Positions 44,503 to 52,549 of a stretch of DNA of 64,000 bases are shown here, piece after piece (the stretch's first letter is position 1; every line of letters begins with the position of its first letter). The notes below the pieces were generated by a model. The model did not search any database and was not told where the DNA came from. It worked only from the letters and a program-made list of their open reading frames with translations. This DNA comes from Amycolatopsis sulphurea (GTDB lineage: Bacteria > Actinomycetota > Actinomycetes > Mycobacteriales > Pseudonocardiaceae), in NCBI RefSeq assembly GCF_002564045.1, contig NZ_PDJK01000002.1, positions 930,001 through 994,000 of the forward strand. The letters are read 5' to 3'. A program made the position numbers and the translations under genes.

Positions 44503-46695
44503 GTGTCAAATCACAGGTACGAAACGGAACTGCGGTCCGAACAGGAGCACGTCGCCGGGCTGTATGCGCGGCTGGACGGGGAGCGGGTACGAGCGCGGCG
44601 GGAGTATCAGGCCGCGTTGGGGGACAACGGGGAGTCGCCGCTGGAGCGGGATGTGCGGGTGCGTTCGCTGGGGCGGGAGGTGCGTCGGCTGGACGTCGCG
44701 GACAACGGGCTGTGCTTCGGGCGGCTCGACGCGGTTTCCGGGGAGCATTCCTATCTCGGCCGGATCGGGCTTTTCGATCAAGAAAACGACTACGAACCCG
44801 TGCTGCTGGATTGGCGGGCGCCGGCCGCGCGGGCGTTCTACACCGCGACCGGGGCGACGCCGGAAGGGATGCGCCGGCGCCGGCAATTCCTCACCCGCGG
44901 GCGGGCCGTGCTCGATTTCACCGACGAGGTGTTCGGCAGGCCGGGAGCGGACGAGCGCGGCGACGCGGCGTTGCTCGCCGCGGTCAACGCGCCGCGGGGC
45001 GAGGGCATGCGGGACATCGTGGCGACGATCCAGGCCGAGCAGGACGAGATCATCCGGCTCGACCATCCCGGCGTGCTGGTGATCGAAGGCGGTCCGGGCA
45101 CCGGAAAGACCGTGGTCGCCTTGCATCGGGTCGCCTATCTGCTCTACACGCAGCGGGAGCGGATGGAACGCCACGGCGTGCTCGTCGTCGGGCCGAATCC
45201 GGCGTTCCTGCACCACATCGGCCGGGTGCTGCCGTCGCTGGGCGAGAGCGACGTGGTGTTCATGACGCCCGGCGATCTCGTGCCGGGGCGGCACGTCACG
45301 GCCGAGGACGGGGCCGCCGGTGCCAAGGGCTCGCTGAAGATGCTGGACGTGCTGGGCAAGGCGATCGCCGATCGGCAGCGACTCCCGCGGACGCCGGTAC
45401 CGATCGGGCTCGGCGACGTGTCAGTGCGGATCGACGCCGAAACCGCCGAATGGGCGAGAGACGAGGCCCGCGCGAGCGGCCTGCCGCACAACGAGGCGCG
45501 TGCGGTGTTCGTCGACATCGTCACCTACGTGCTCACCGAACGCGCCATCGCGCGGATCGGCCGCGGCTGGCTGACCCGTGACGACCGCGAATCCTGGGAG
45601 GACCTGCGCCGGAACCTGCTCGGCCAGCTGCAGGGTGACGACGTGTTCACCGCCACGATCGACGAGCTGTGGCCCGGCCTCACCCCGGAATCCGTGCTGT
45701 CCGGGCTCTACACCTGCCCGGAACGGCTGGCCGCGGCCGGGGCCGACCCGGCGTTGCTGCGCACCGACGGCGAGGCCTGGACCGTGTCCGACGTCCCGCT
45801 GCTCGACGAACTCGTCGATCTGCTCGGCCGGGACCCGGCCGTGGACAAGGCCGCCGAAGGGGCCGCCGCGCAGGAGCGCAAGGCCGCGGCCGACTACGCG
45901 GCCGGGGTCATGGATGTGCTGAAACTCGACCGGGAGGAGCTGGACGAGGATGTCCTGCTGACCGCCGAAAACCTGCTCTACGCCGAGGATCTGGCCGGTC
46001 ACTTCACCGAGCGCGACACCCGTGAGCTGGCCGAACGCGCCGCCGCGGACCGGGACTGGACCTACCGGCACGTGGTGGTCGACGAGGCCCAGGAACTGTC
46101 CGAAATGGACTGGCGGGTGATCATGCGGCGCTGCCCCGGCCGGTCCTTCACGGTGGTCGGCGATCTGGCCCAGCGCCGGAACGCGGCCGGCGCCCGGTCC
46201 TGGGGCGGGATGCTCGACCGGTACGTGCCAGGCCGCTGGGTGTATCGCTCGCTCACGGTGAACTACCGCACCCCGGCGGAGATCATGGCGGTCGCCGCGG
46301 CGCTGCTGGCCGAGTTCTCCCCCGACGTGCAGCCGCCGGACTCGGTCCGTGCGTGCGGGGTCCGGCCGTGGTCGCGGCAGGTCAGCGAAGACGAGCTGGC
46401 CGCCGCGGTCGAGCAGTTCACCCGCGATGAAGACGCCCGTGAGGGCACCTGCGTGGTGATCGGGCCGCCGGACGTGCCGGGTGCGGTGCCGCCGTCGGAG
46501 ACCAAGGGACTGGAGTACGACGCCGTGCTGATCGTGGACCCGGGGAAGATCCTCGCCGAAGGCCCGCGCGGCGCGTCCGACCTGTACGTCGCACTCACCC
46601 GCGCCACGCAACGGCTCGGCGTGCTGCACCGGGACCCACTCCCGCCAGCGCTCCACGCCCTCGCCCCCCTCACTCCCGCCACCGACGCGACCTAG
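44503..46695 (+). CDS. HelD-like RNA polymerase-associated UvrD-family ATPase
   Basis: A 730-aa protein. A charged N-terminal coiled coil (SEQEHVAGLYARLDGERVRA) is followed by a superfamily 1 motor: Walker A EGGPGTGKTVVALHRVAYLL, Walker B VVVDEAQELSEMDW, a motif with GDLAQRRNAAG, and ETKGLEYDAVLIVDP and LYVALTRATQRL near the C-terminus. Length and layout match actinobacterial HelD/HelR, which remove RNA polymerase from DNA and can protect it from rifamycins. A true DNA repair helicase is less likely, given the coiled-coil arm. GTG 44503 is followed by the coiled coil. A palindrome terminator follows. Confidence 0.87.
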   Translation: MSNHRYETELRSEQEHVAGLYARLDGERVRARREYQAALGDNGESPLERDVRVRSLGREVRRLDVADNGLCFGRLDAVSGEHSYLGRIGLFDQENDYEPVLLDWRAPAARAFYTATGATPEGMRRRRQFLTRGRAVLDFTDEVFGRPGADERGDAALLAAVNAPRGEGMRDIVATIQAEQDEIIRLDHPGVLVIEGGPGTGKTVVALHRVAYLLYTQRERMERHGVLVVGPNPAFLHHIGRVLPSLGESDVVFMTPGDLVPGRHVTAEDGAAGAKGSLKMLDVLGKAIADRQRLPRTPVPIGLGDVSVRIDAETAEWARDEARASGLPHNEARAVFVDIVTYVLTERAIARIGRGWLTRDDRESWEDLRRNLLGQLQGDDVFTATIDELWPGLTPESVLSGLYTCPERLAAAGADPALLRTDGEAWTVSDVPLLDELVDLLGRDPAVDKAAEGAAAQERKAAADYAAGVMDVLKLDREELDEDVLLTAENLLYAEDLAGHFTERDTRELAERAAADRDWTYRHVVVDEAQELSEMDWRVIMRRCPGRSFTVVGDLAQRRNAAGARSWGGMLDRYVPGRWVYRSLTVNYRTPAEIMAVAAALLAEFSPDVQPPDSVRACGVRPWSRQVSEDELAAAVEQFTRDEDAREGTCVVIGPPDVPGAVPPSETKGLEYDAVLIVDPGKILAEGPRGASDLYVALTRATQRLGVLHRDPLPPALHALAPLTPATDAT

Positions 46696-46700
46696 CAGGG

Positions 46701-46752
46701 CTGTGAAGGGTCCCTTCACGGACGTCTAGACCGTGAAGGGACCCTTCACAGC
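46701..46752. repeat. Nested palindrome repeat, copy 4
   Basis: A ~51-bp double palindrome with a variant centre (GACGTCTAGACC) between the convergent HelD-like (+) and LacI (-) genes. The LacI TGA at 46746-46748 is part of it. Confidence 0.82.
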
Positions 46753-47768
46753 CCTCCCGGAACCGCTGTCCCGGCGGTGCTTTCCCGGATCTCCAGGGAG
46801 AACGGCGGCTGGACTTCGTGCGGCGGGGTCCGCTCGGCGCCGGTGATCCGGGCGTGCACCAGATCGACGGCGGCGTCCGCGATGGCCGCCTTGTCCGGGG
46901 AGATGGTGGTGATCGAGGGCAGGCTGAACGCGCTCTCCTCGGTGTTGTCGAACCCGACGATCGCGATGTCCTCGGGCACCCGCAGACCATGTTCGGCCAC
47001 CGAGCGCAGCGCCCCGACGGCGAGCAGGTCGTTGAAGCAGAACACCGCGTCCGGCGGCTCCGGCAGGTCCAGCAGCCGGTTCATCGCGGCCGCCCCGTTC
47101 GCCCGGTGGTACTTGTCCGCGGGCTCCAGCAGGGAGTCCACAACGGACAGACCGGCGTCGGTGAGCGCCGCGGTGTAGCCGGCGACCCGCAGCGAGGCCG
47201 TGCCACGGCGCGGGTTCACCCCGATCGCGGCGATCCTGCGCCGGCCGAGGGAGACCAGATGCGACACCGCGACGTGCGCGGCCCGCACGTTGTCGATGGC
47301 CACCCGGTCCAGCGCCACGTCCACCGCGTGCTCGCCGAGCAGCACCATCGGGATTCCCGTTCCGGGGTCGGGAAAATCCCCCGCCTCCAGCGCTTCCGGG
47401 TGCACCAGCGCGCCGTCCACCAGATGCGGCCCGAGAGAGTCCACAGTGGCCCGTTCCCGGGTTCGGGTCCCTTGTGTCTGTTCGATCAGGACACTCCAGC
47501 CGCGCCGCTGTGCCGCGGTGATCACCAGCCCGGCCAGTTCGCCGAAGTACGGGATGCTCAGCTCCGGCACCATCAGCGCGAGGAATCCGGTACGGCCACG
47601 GCGCAGGTTGCGCGCGCCGACGTTCGGCCGGTACCCGGTCGCGGCCAGCGCTTCCTCCACCCGGCGCCGGTTTTCCGGCTTCACGAACGCATAGCCGTTG
47701 ACCACGTTCGAGACGGTCTTCACCGAAACGCCCGCCAGCGTCGCGACGTCCTTGAGTGTCACGGCCAC
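46746..47768 (-). CDS. LacI-family transcriptional regulator
   Basis: A 340-aa LacI/GalR regulator. The HTH with hinge reads VTLKDVATLAGVSVKTVSNV, then VNGYAFVKPENRRRVEEAL; the sugar-binding domain follows (GFLALMVPELSIPYFGELAG, FCFNDLLAVGALRSVAEHGL). GTG 47768 was chosen with a GGGAG site; an upstream extension has no support. It is divergent from the ABC importer operon, whose promoter overlaps a LacI-type palindrome at 47843-47869, so it is very probably its repressor, relieved by an imported sugar such as galactofuranose or a derivative. Confidence 0.93.
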   Translation of the reverse strand: MAVTLKDVATLAGVSVKTVSNVVNGYAFVKPENRRRVEEALAATGYRPNVGARNLRRGRTGFLALMVPELSIPYFGELAGLVITAAQRRGWSVLIEQTQGTRTRERATVDSLGPHLVDGALVHPEALEAGDFPDPGTGIPMVLLGEHAVDVALDRVAIDNVRAAHVAVSHLVSLGRRRIAAIGVNPRRGTASLRVAGYTAALTDAGLSVVDSLLEPADKYHRANGAAAMNRLLDLPEPPDAVFCFNDLLAVGALRSVAEHGLRVPEDIAIVGFDNTEESAFSLPSITTISPDKAAIADAAVDLVHARITGAERTPPHEVQPPFSLEIRESTAGTAVPGGL

Positions 47769-47842
47769 GCCGACTCCCTCCACTTGCCACCGGCGCCCAC
47801 TACGAGCCCCGGCGGACACGAAGTGTAGCGACCTTTTGCCTG

Positions 47843-47869
47843 TTTACAACGTTGTTCCAACGATGTAAA
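47843..47869. promoter_or_regulatory. LacI-type operator overlapping promoter of sugar operon
   Basis: Arms TTTACAACGTT and AACGATGTAAA, separated by GTTCC, are inverted repeats with one mismatch in 11 bp. TTTACA at 47843-47848 and TAAAAA at 47866-47871, 17 bp apart, form a plausible promoter, so repressor binding would block RNA polymerase. It lies in the 182-bp divergent gap between the lacI and binding-protein genes. Confidence 0.75.
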
Positions 47870-47950
47870 AATAGCGCGAGCTCGCCGGGGAGTGACTGCG
47901 GTCACGCCGGCGAGCGGGTCACCTTAGCCGTCCGCCGTGAGGAGTCCGCA

Positions 47951-49027
47951 GTGTCCCCGACCGCCACCGCTCGCCTGGTCCTCGTCACCGGTGCCGCCGC
48001 GGCCCTCGTGCTGGCCGGCTGCACCAGCCGCGAAGAAACCTCCTCGGCACCCGGCACCGGCGCGGGTCCGGCCGCGTCCGCCGCATCCGAGGCGCCGGTC
48101 GTGGACGGCAGCACGATCGCCAAGACCGGCTACCCCAAGGTGGACCCGAAGACCGCGGTCGTCGGCTTCTCCCAGTCGGAGAAGGAGGCCAACCCGTTCC
48201 GCATCGCGGAGACCCAGTCCATCAAGGACGAAGCGAAGAAACTCGGCATTCCGGAAGACCACCTGCTGACCACGAACGCGCAGAGTGACCTCAACAAGCA
48301 GGTCAGTGACATCAAGTCGCTGCTCGACCGGGGCGCGCAGCTGCTCATCGTGGCACCGCTGAACTCCGACGGCCTGCAGCCCGCATTCGACGCGGCGAAA
48401 GCGAAGAAGGTCCCGGTGGTCACCATCGACCGCCAGGTGAACTCGAAGCCGTGCACCGACTACCTGACCTTCATCGGCTCCAACTTCGTGGAACAGGGCC
48501 ACCGCGCGGCCGCCGCGCTGGCGAAGTCCACCGGCGGCACCGGAAAAGTCGCGATCCTGCTCGGCTCCTCGGGCAACAACGTGACCACCGACCGTACCCA
48601 GGGTTTCAAGGACGAGCTGAAGAAGACGCCCGGCCTGTCCGTCGTCGCCGAGCAGACCGGCGAGTTCGACCGGTCCAAGGGCCAGCAGGTGACCGAGCAG
48701 CTGATCCAGAGCCATCCCGACCTGACCGCGGTGTACGCGGAGAACGACGAGATGGGCATCGGCGCGGTGAACGCGCTCAAGACCGCGGGCAAGAACCCGG
48801 GCAAAGACGTCAAAGTCGTGTCCGTGGACGGCACCCGCAACGCGGTGCAGCTGATCGCGGACGGCAGCTACAACGCGGTGATCGAGTCCAATCCGCGGTT
48901 CGGGCAGCTGGCCTTCCAGACCCTGCAGCAGTTCGCGGACGGCAAGGCGATCGCGCGGAGCATCGTGATCAGCGACGACGCCTACGACGAGTCGAATGCG
49001 GCGCAGAAGGTCGGGAATGCGTTCTGA
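47951..49027 (+). CDS. Sugar ABC transporter substrate-binding lipoprotein (YtfQ-like)
   Basis: A 358-aa lipoprotein with signal peptide and lipobox LVLAGC, a Ser/Ala/Pro-rich linker, and a type-1 periplasmic-binding domain (VVGFSQSEKEANPFRIAETQ, then LLIVAPLNSDGLQPAFDAAK, TIDRQVNSKPCTDYLTFIGS, AVYAENDEMGIGAVNALK). The family binds ribose, galactose or galactofuranose-type sugars outside the membrane. GTG 47951 follows a GAGGAG site. The order binding protein, double ATPase, two different permeases is that of E. coli ytfQRT-yjfF, the galactofuranose importer. Confidence 0.93.
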   Translation: MSPTATARLVLVTGAAAALVLAGCTSREETSSAPGTGAGPAASAASEAPVVDGSTIAKTGYPKVDPKTAVVGFSQSEKEANPFRIAETQSIKDEAKKLGIPEDHLLTTNAQSDLNKQVSDIKSLLDRGAQLLIVAPLNSDGLQPAFDAAKAKKVPVVTIDRQVNSKPCTDYLTFIGSNFVEQGHRAAAALAKSTGGTGKVAILLGSSGNNVTTDRTQGFKDELKKTPGLSVVAEQTGEFDRSKGQQVTEQLIQSHPDLTAVYAENDEMGIGAVNALKTAGKNPGKDVKVVSVDGTRNAVQLIADGSYNAVIESNPRFGQLAFQTLQQFADGKAIARSIVISDDAYDESNAAQKVGNAF

Positions 49028-50609
49028 CCGGCAGACCCTGGCGGGCACCGGCCGGGCGGACGCCACCGCCGCACCGGTGCTGGAGGTGGCCGGGGTGACC
49101 AAGCGGTTCCCCGGCACGGTGGCCCTGGACGACGTCTCGTTCACGCTGCGGCGCGGCGAGGTGCACGCACTGGTCGGGGAGAACGGGGCCGGCAAGTCCA
49201 CTTTGATCAAAGTGCTCACCGGGGTCTACCGGCCGGACGAGGGCCAGGTGCGCCACTTCGGCGAGCCGGTGGACTTCCGTCGCCCGATCGACGCGCAGCG
49301 GGCCGGGATCTCCACCATCTACCAGGAAGTCAATCTCGTCCCGCTGATGAGCGTTGCGAGCAATGTCTTCCTGGGCCGGGAACCCCGTACCCGCGGCGGG
49401 CTCGTGGACTGGTCTGCGATGAACGAGCAGGCCCGCGAACTGCTGGCCGGGTACGGCATCGAGACCGACGTGCGCCGTCCGCTGCACACGCTCGCGGTGG
49501 GTGCGCAGCAGATGGTCGCGCTCGCCCGCGCAGTGTCCACAAAGGCTGGTGTGGTGGTGATGGACGAGCCGACGTCCTCGTTGGAGCCACGCGAGGTGGA
49601 CACCCTGTTCGAGGTGCTCGCCCGGCTGCACGCACAGGACATCGCGGTGCTCTACGTGAGTCACCGGATGGACGAGCTGTATCGCGTGTGCGACAGCGTC
49701 ACCGTGCTGCGCGACGGCAAGGTTGTCCACAGTGGAGCATTGAAGCCGCTGCCGCGAATCGAGCTGGTGTCCATGATGCTCGGCCGGGAGATCCGCGAGA
49801 TCCGCGCCGAGGGCGTGACCGCCTTCGGCGAGGAGCACCACGCCGGGAAGGAACCGTTGCTGCGAGCGGAGAATCTCACCGGCGGACGCAAGCTGCACGA
49901 CGTGTCGGTCACCGTCGCGCCCGGCGAGGTAGTCGGGCTGGCGGGGTTGCTCGGGTCCGGCCGCAGCGAGACCGCCCGCGCGGTGGTCGGCGCCTTCCCG
50001 CTGGAGCACGGCACCGTGATGCTGGCCGGAAAGCCGTTGAAGCGCGGGAAGATCGCCACCGCGGTACGGTCCGGGGTCGCGCTGCTCGCCGAGGACCGCA
50101 AGTCCGACGGCATCATCCCGAACCTGTCCGTGCGGGAGAACATCGTGCTCGCCGCGCTGCCCCGGCTGTCCACCTTCGGTTTCGTCAACCGGGCCAAACA
50201 GGACCGGGTGGTCAGGACTTTCATGGAACGGCTGCGGATCAAGGCTTCCAGCCCGGAGCAGAAGGTCTCCGAACTCTCCGGCGGCAACCAGCAGAAGGTG
50301 CTGCTCGCGCGCTGGCTGGCCACCGGTCCGAAGGTCCTGCTGCTGGACGAGCCGACCCGCGGCATCGACGTCGGCGCCAAGGCCGAAGTACAGGCGCTGA
50401 TCGACGAGCTGGCCAAGGAAGGTCTCGGCGTGCTGCTGATCTCCTCCGAGCTGGAGGAGCTGCTCGACGGCGCGGACCGCGTGGTCGTGCTGCGCGACGG
50501 CGCGGTGGCCGGCGAGCTGAGCGGCTCCGCGGTGACCGAAGACAACGTACTGGCCGCGATCGCCGCTGGGGGTGACGACGATGACGACCGCGACGCTGAC
50601 CAGACCTGA
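49017..50609 (+). CDS. Sugar ABC transporter ATPase with two ATP-binding halves (YtfR-like)
   Basis: A 530-aa RbsA/MglA/YtfR-type ATPase made of two ABC domains. Half one has Walker A VGENGAGKSTL and QEVNLVP with a DEPTSSLE Walker B. Half two has a degenerate Walker A (LLGSGRSET), the signature LSGGNQQKVLLARWL and LLLDEPTRGIDVGAKAE. It energises uptake by both permeases. ATG 49017 overlaps the binding-protein stop by 11 bp, so the operon is tightly coupled. The C-terminal Asp-rich end overlaps the permease start. Confidence 0.95.
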   Translation: MRSDRQTLAGTGRADATAAPVLEVAGVTKRFPGTVALDDVSFTLRRGEVHALVGENGAGKSTLIKVLTGVYRPDEGQVRHFGEPVDFRRPIDAQRAGISTIYQEVNLVPLMSVASNVFLGREPRTRGGLVDWSAMNEQARELLAGYGIETDVRRPLHTLAVGAQQMVALARAVSTKAGVVVMDEPTSSLEPREVDTLFEVLARLHAQDIAVLYVSHRMDELYRVCDSVTVLRDGKVVHSGALKPLPRIELVSMMLGREIREIRAEGVTAFGEEHHAGKEPLLRAENLTGGRKLHDVSVTVAPGEVVGLAGLLGSGRSETARAVVGAFPLEHGTVMLAGKPLKRGKIATAVRSGVALLAEDRKSDGIIPNLSVRENIVLAALPRLSTFGFVNRAKQDRVVRTFMERLRIKASSPEQKVSELSGGNQQKVLLARWLATGPKVLLLDEPTRGIDVGAKAEVQALIDELAKEGLGVLLISSELEELLDGADRVVVLRDGAVAGELSGSAVTEDNVLAAIAAGGDDDDDRDADQT

Positions 50610-51540
50610 CCGTGCCCGCGTCACGAGCTGGCTGCAGAACTACGGGGTGTACCTCGCCGTCGTGGTACTGCTGCTGTTCAACCTGGCCTTCACCGAGAAC
50701 TTCCTATCCCTCGCCAACTTCCGCACCCAGCTGGTGCAGGCGGCGCCGGTGTGCATCGTCGCGCTCGGCATGGCGCTGGTGATCGGCACCGAGGGCATCG
50801 ACCTCTCGGTCGGCTCGGTGATGTCGATCGCCGCCGCACTGATACCGCTCTACCTCGGCGCCGGACCGGTGATGGCGGTGCTGGTCGCGCTCGCGGCGGG
50901 CGTGGTTTCCGGGCTGTTCAGCGGATTCCTGGTGGCCCGCCTCGGTATTCAGCCGATCATCGCGACCCTCGCCCTGCTGGTCGGCGGGCGTGGGCTGGCC
51001 CTGGTGATCGCGCACGGCCAGCTCGTCCAGCTGCACAACGCGGACTTCCTCGCGCTGGGCACCGGCGAGGTGCTCGGCATCCCGGTGATGGTGCTGGTCG
51101 CCGCGGTGCTCGCGGTGCTGGCCGGATTGCTGGTGCGGCGCACCACGTTCGGCCGGCAGCTGGTCGCGGTCGGCGGCAACCGCCCGGCCGCGACGCTCGC
51201 CGGGCTGCCGGTCAAGCGCGTGCTGATCGGGGTGTACGTGATCTCCGGCGCGCTGGCCGCGATCGCCGGAGTGCTGGCCACGGCCCGGCTCAGTGCCAGT
51301 GACCCCAACGAAATGGGGCTGCTGATGGAGCTGTCCGCGATCACCGCGGTGGTGGTCGGCGGAACTCCGCTCACCGGCGGCCGGGTACGTGTCCTCGGCA
51401 CGGTGTTCGGTGCGCTGCTGATGCAGCTGGTGCACGCCACGCTGATCAAGCACAACCTGCCCGATTCCGCGGCGCAGATGGTGCAGGCCGCCATTATCGT
51501 CGCCGCGGTGTACGTCGCCAGGGAACGGAGCACGCGATGA
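50581..51540 (+). CDS. Sugar ABC transporter permease 1 (YtfT-like)
   Basis: A 319-aa permease with about ten membrane segments, of the BPD_transp_2 type. VALGMALVIGTEGIDLSVGS and the loop AALRRTTFGRQLVAVGGNRP-like RRTTFGRQLVAVGGNRPAAT are typical of ribose/galactose/galactofuranose permeases. ATG 50581 has a GGGGGTG site; a GTG at 50572 is possible. It overlaps the ATPase gene and the next permease. In YtfT/YjfF-like systems the two different permeases form a heterodimer. Confidence 0.92.
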   Translation: MTTATLTRPDRARVTSWLQNYGVYLAVVVLLLFNLAFTENFLSLANFRTQLVQAAPVCIVALGMALVIGTEGIDLSVGSVMSIAAALIPLYLGAGPVMAVLVALAAGVVSGLFSGFLVARLGIQPIIATLALLVGGRGLALVIAHGQLVQLHNADFLALGTGEVLGIPVMVLVAAVLAVLAGLLVRRTTFGRQLVAVGGNRPAATLAGLPVKRVLIGVYVISGALAAIAGVLATARLSASDPNEMGLLMELSAITAVVVGGTPLTGGRVRVLGTVFGALLMQLVHATLIKHNLPDSAAQMVQAAIIVAAVYVARERSTR

Positions 51541-52517
51541 CCGCGACCGTCGCCGCTCCGTCGGAACGTGGGGCGAGCGTGGCCGCTGTGCTGCAGCGTC
51601 AGGGCGCCGCGGTGGTACTGGTGCTCGGCATCGTCGTGTCCTGGTTCGCCTTCCCGCACTTCGGCACGGCGGACAACCTGCGCAACCTGGTGTTGCAAGG
51701 CTCGTTCCTCGCGGTGATCGCGCTCGGCATGACGTTCGTGATCATCTCCGGCGGGATCGACCTGTCCGTCGGCTCGGTCTACGCGCTCGGCGGCGTGCTG
51801 GCCGCGTACGGGTCGCGCTACGGTCTGGTCGCGACGATCCTGCTGCCGCTTGTCGTTTGTGGACTGATCGGGCTGATCAACGGCCTGCTCATCGCGCGGA
51901 CGCGAATGGCGCCGTTCATCGTCACACTCGCTTCGCTGTTGTTCGCCCGCGGTCTCCTGCTGGCGCTCACCAACGAAGGCGCGACAACGTACAAAGTGGA
52001 GCCCGGCTCGGCGTTCCTGTGGCTGGGGCAGGGCACCATCTTCGGCGTCGGCGTGCCGGTGTATCTCGCGTTGCTCCTTTTCGGACTCGGCGGGGTGCTG
52101 TTGCGCCGCACCAGGTTCGGCCAGTCCGTGTTCGCCATCGGCGGTTCGGAGCAGTCCGCGCTGCTGATGGGGCTGCCGGTGGCCCGCACCAAGGTCGCTC
52201 TCTACACGCTCAGCGGCGTGCTGGCCGGGCTGGCCGGCGTGCTCACCGCGGCGTACCTGCAGTCCGGCGTCACCGTGCTCGGCGTCGGCACCGAACTCGA
52301 CGCGATCTCCGTGGTGGTGATCGGCGGCACGCTGCTCACCGGCGGCGCGGGCACGATCATCGGCACCCTCGTCGGTGTCGGACTCAAAACGCTGATCCAG
52401 AACGTGATCAACCAGGTCGGCACCCTCGACGCCAACTACCAGACGGTGGTCAGCGGGGCCTTCCTGCTGGTCGTCGTCGTGATCCAGCGGCTACTGGCCC
52501 GTTCTCGCAAGTCCTGA
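51537..52517 (+). CDS. Sugar ABC transporter permease 2 (YjfF-like)
   Basis: A 326-aa permease with about ten membrane segments. IALGMTFVIISGGIDLSVGS, LRRTRFGQSVFAIGGSEQSA and VVIGGTLLTGGAGTIIGTLV match the second permease of YtfQRT-YjfF-type importers. ATG 51537 overlaps the stop of permease 1 (ATGA), so the two are translationally coupled, giving equal subunit amounts. It is followed 32 bp later by the GH2 gene in the same direction, suggesting one operon. Confidence 0.92.
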   Translation: MTATVAAPSERGASVAAVLQRQGAAVVLVLGIVVSWFAFPHFGTADNLRNLVLQGSFLAVIALGMTFVIISGGIDLSVGSVYALGGVLAAYGSRYGLVATILLPLVVCGLIGLINGLLIARTRMAPFIVTLASLLFARGLLLALTNEGATTYKVEPGSAFLWLGQGTIFGVGVPVYLALLLFGLGGVLLRRTRFGQSVFAIGGSEQSALLMGLPVARTKVALYTLSGVLAGLAGVLTAAYLQSGVTVLGVGTELDAISVVVIGGTLLTGGAGTIIGTLVGVGLKTLIQNVINQVGTLDANYQTVVSGAFLLVVVVIQRLLARSRKS

Positions 52518-52549
52518 CCGGCTCATCCCCGCACCAGGAGGTACGACGA

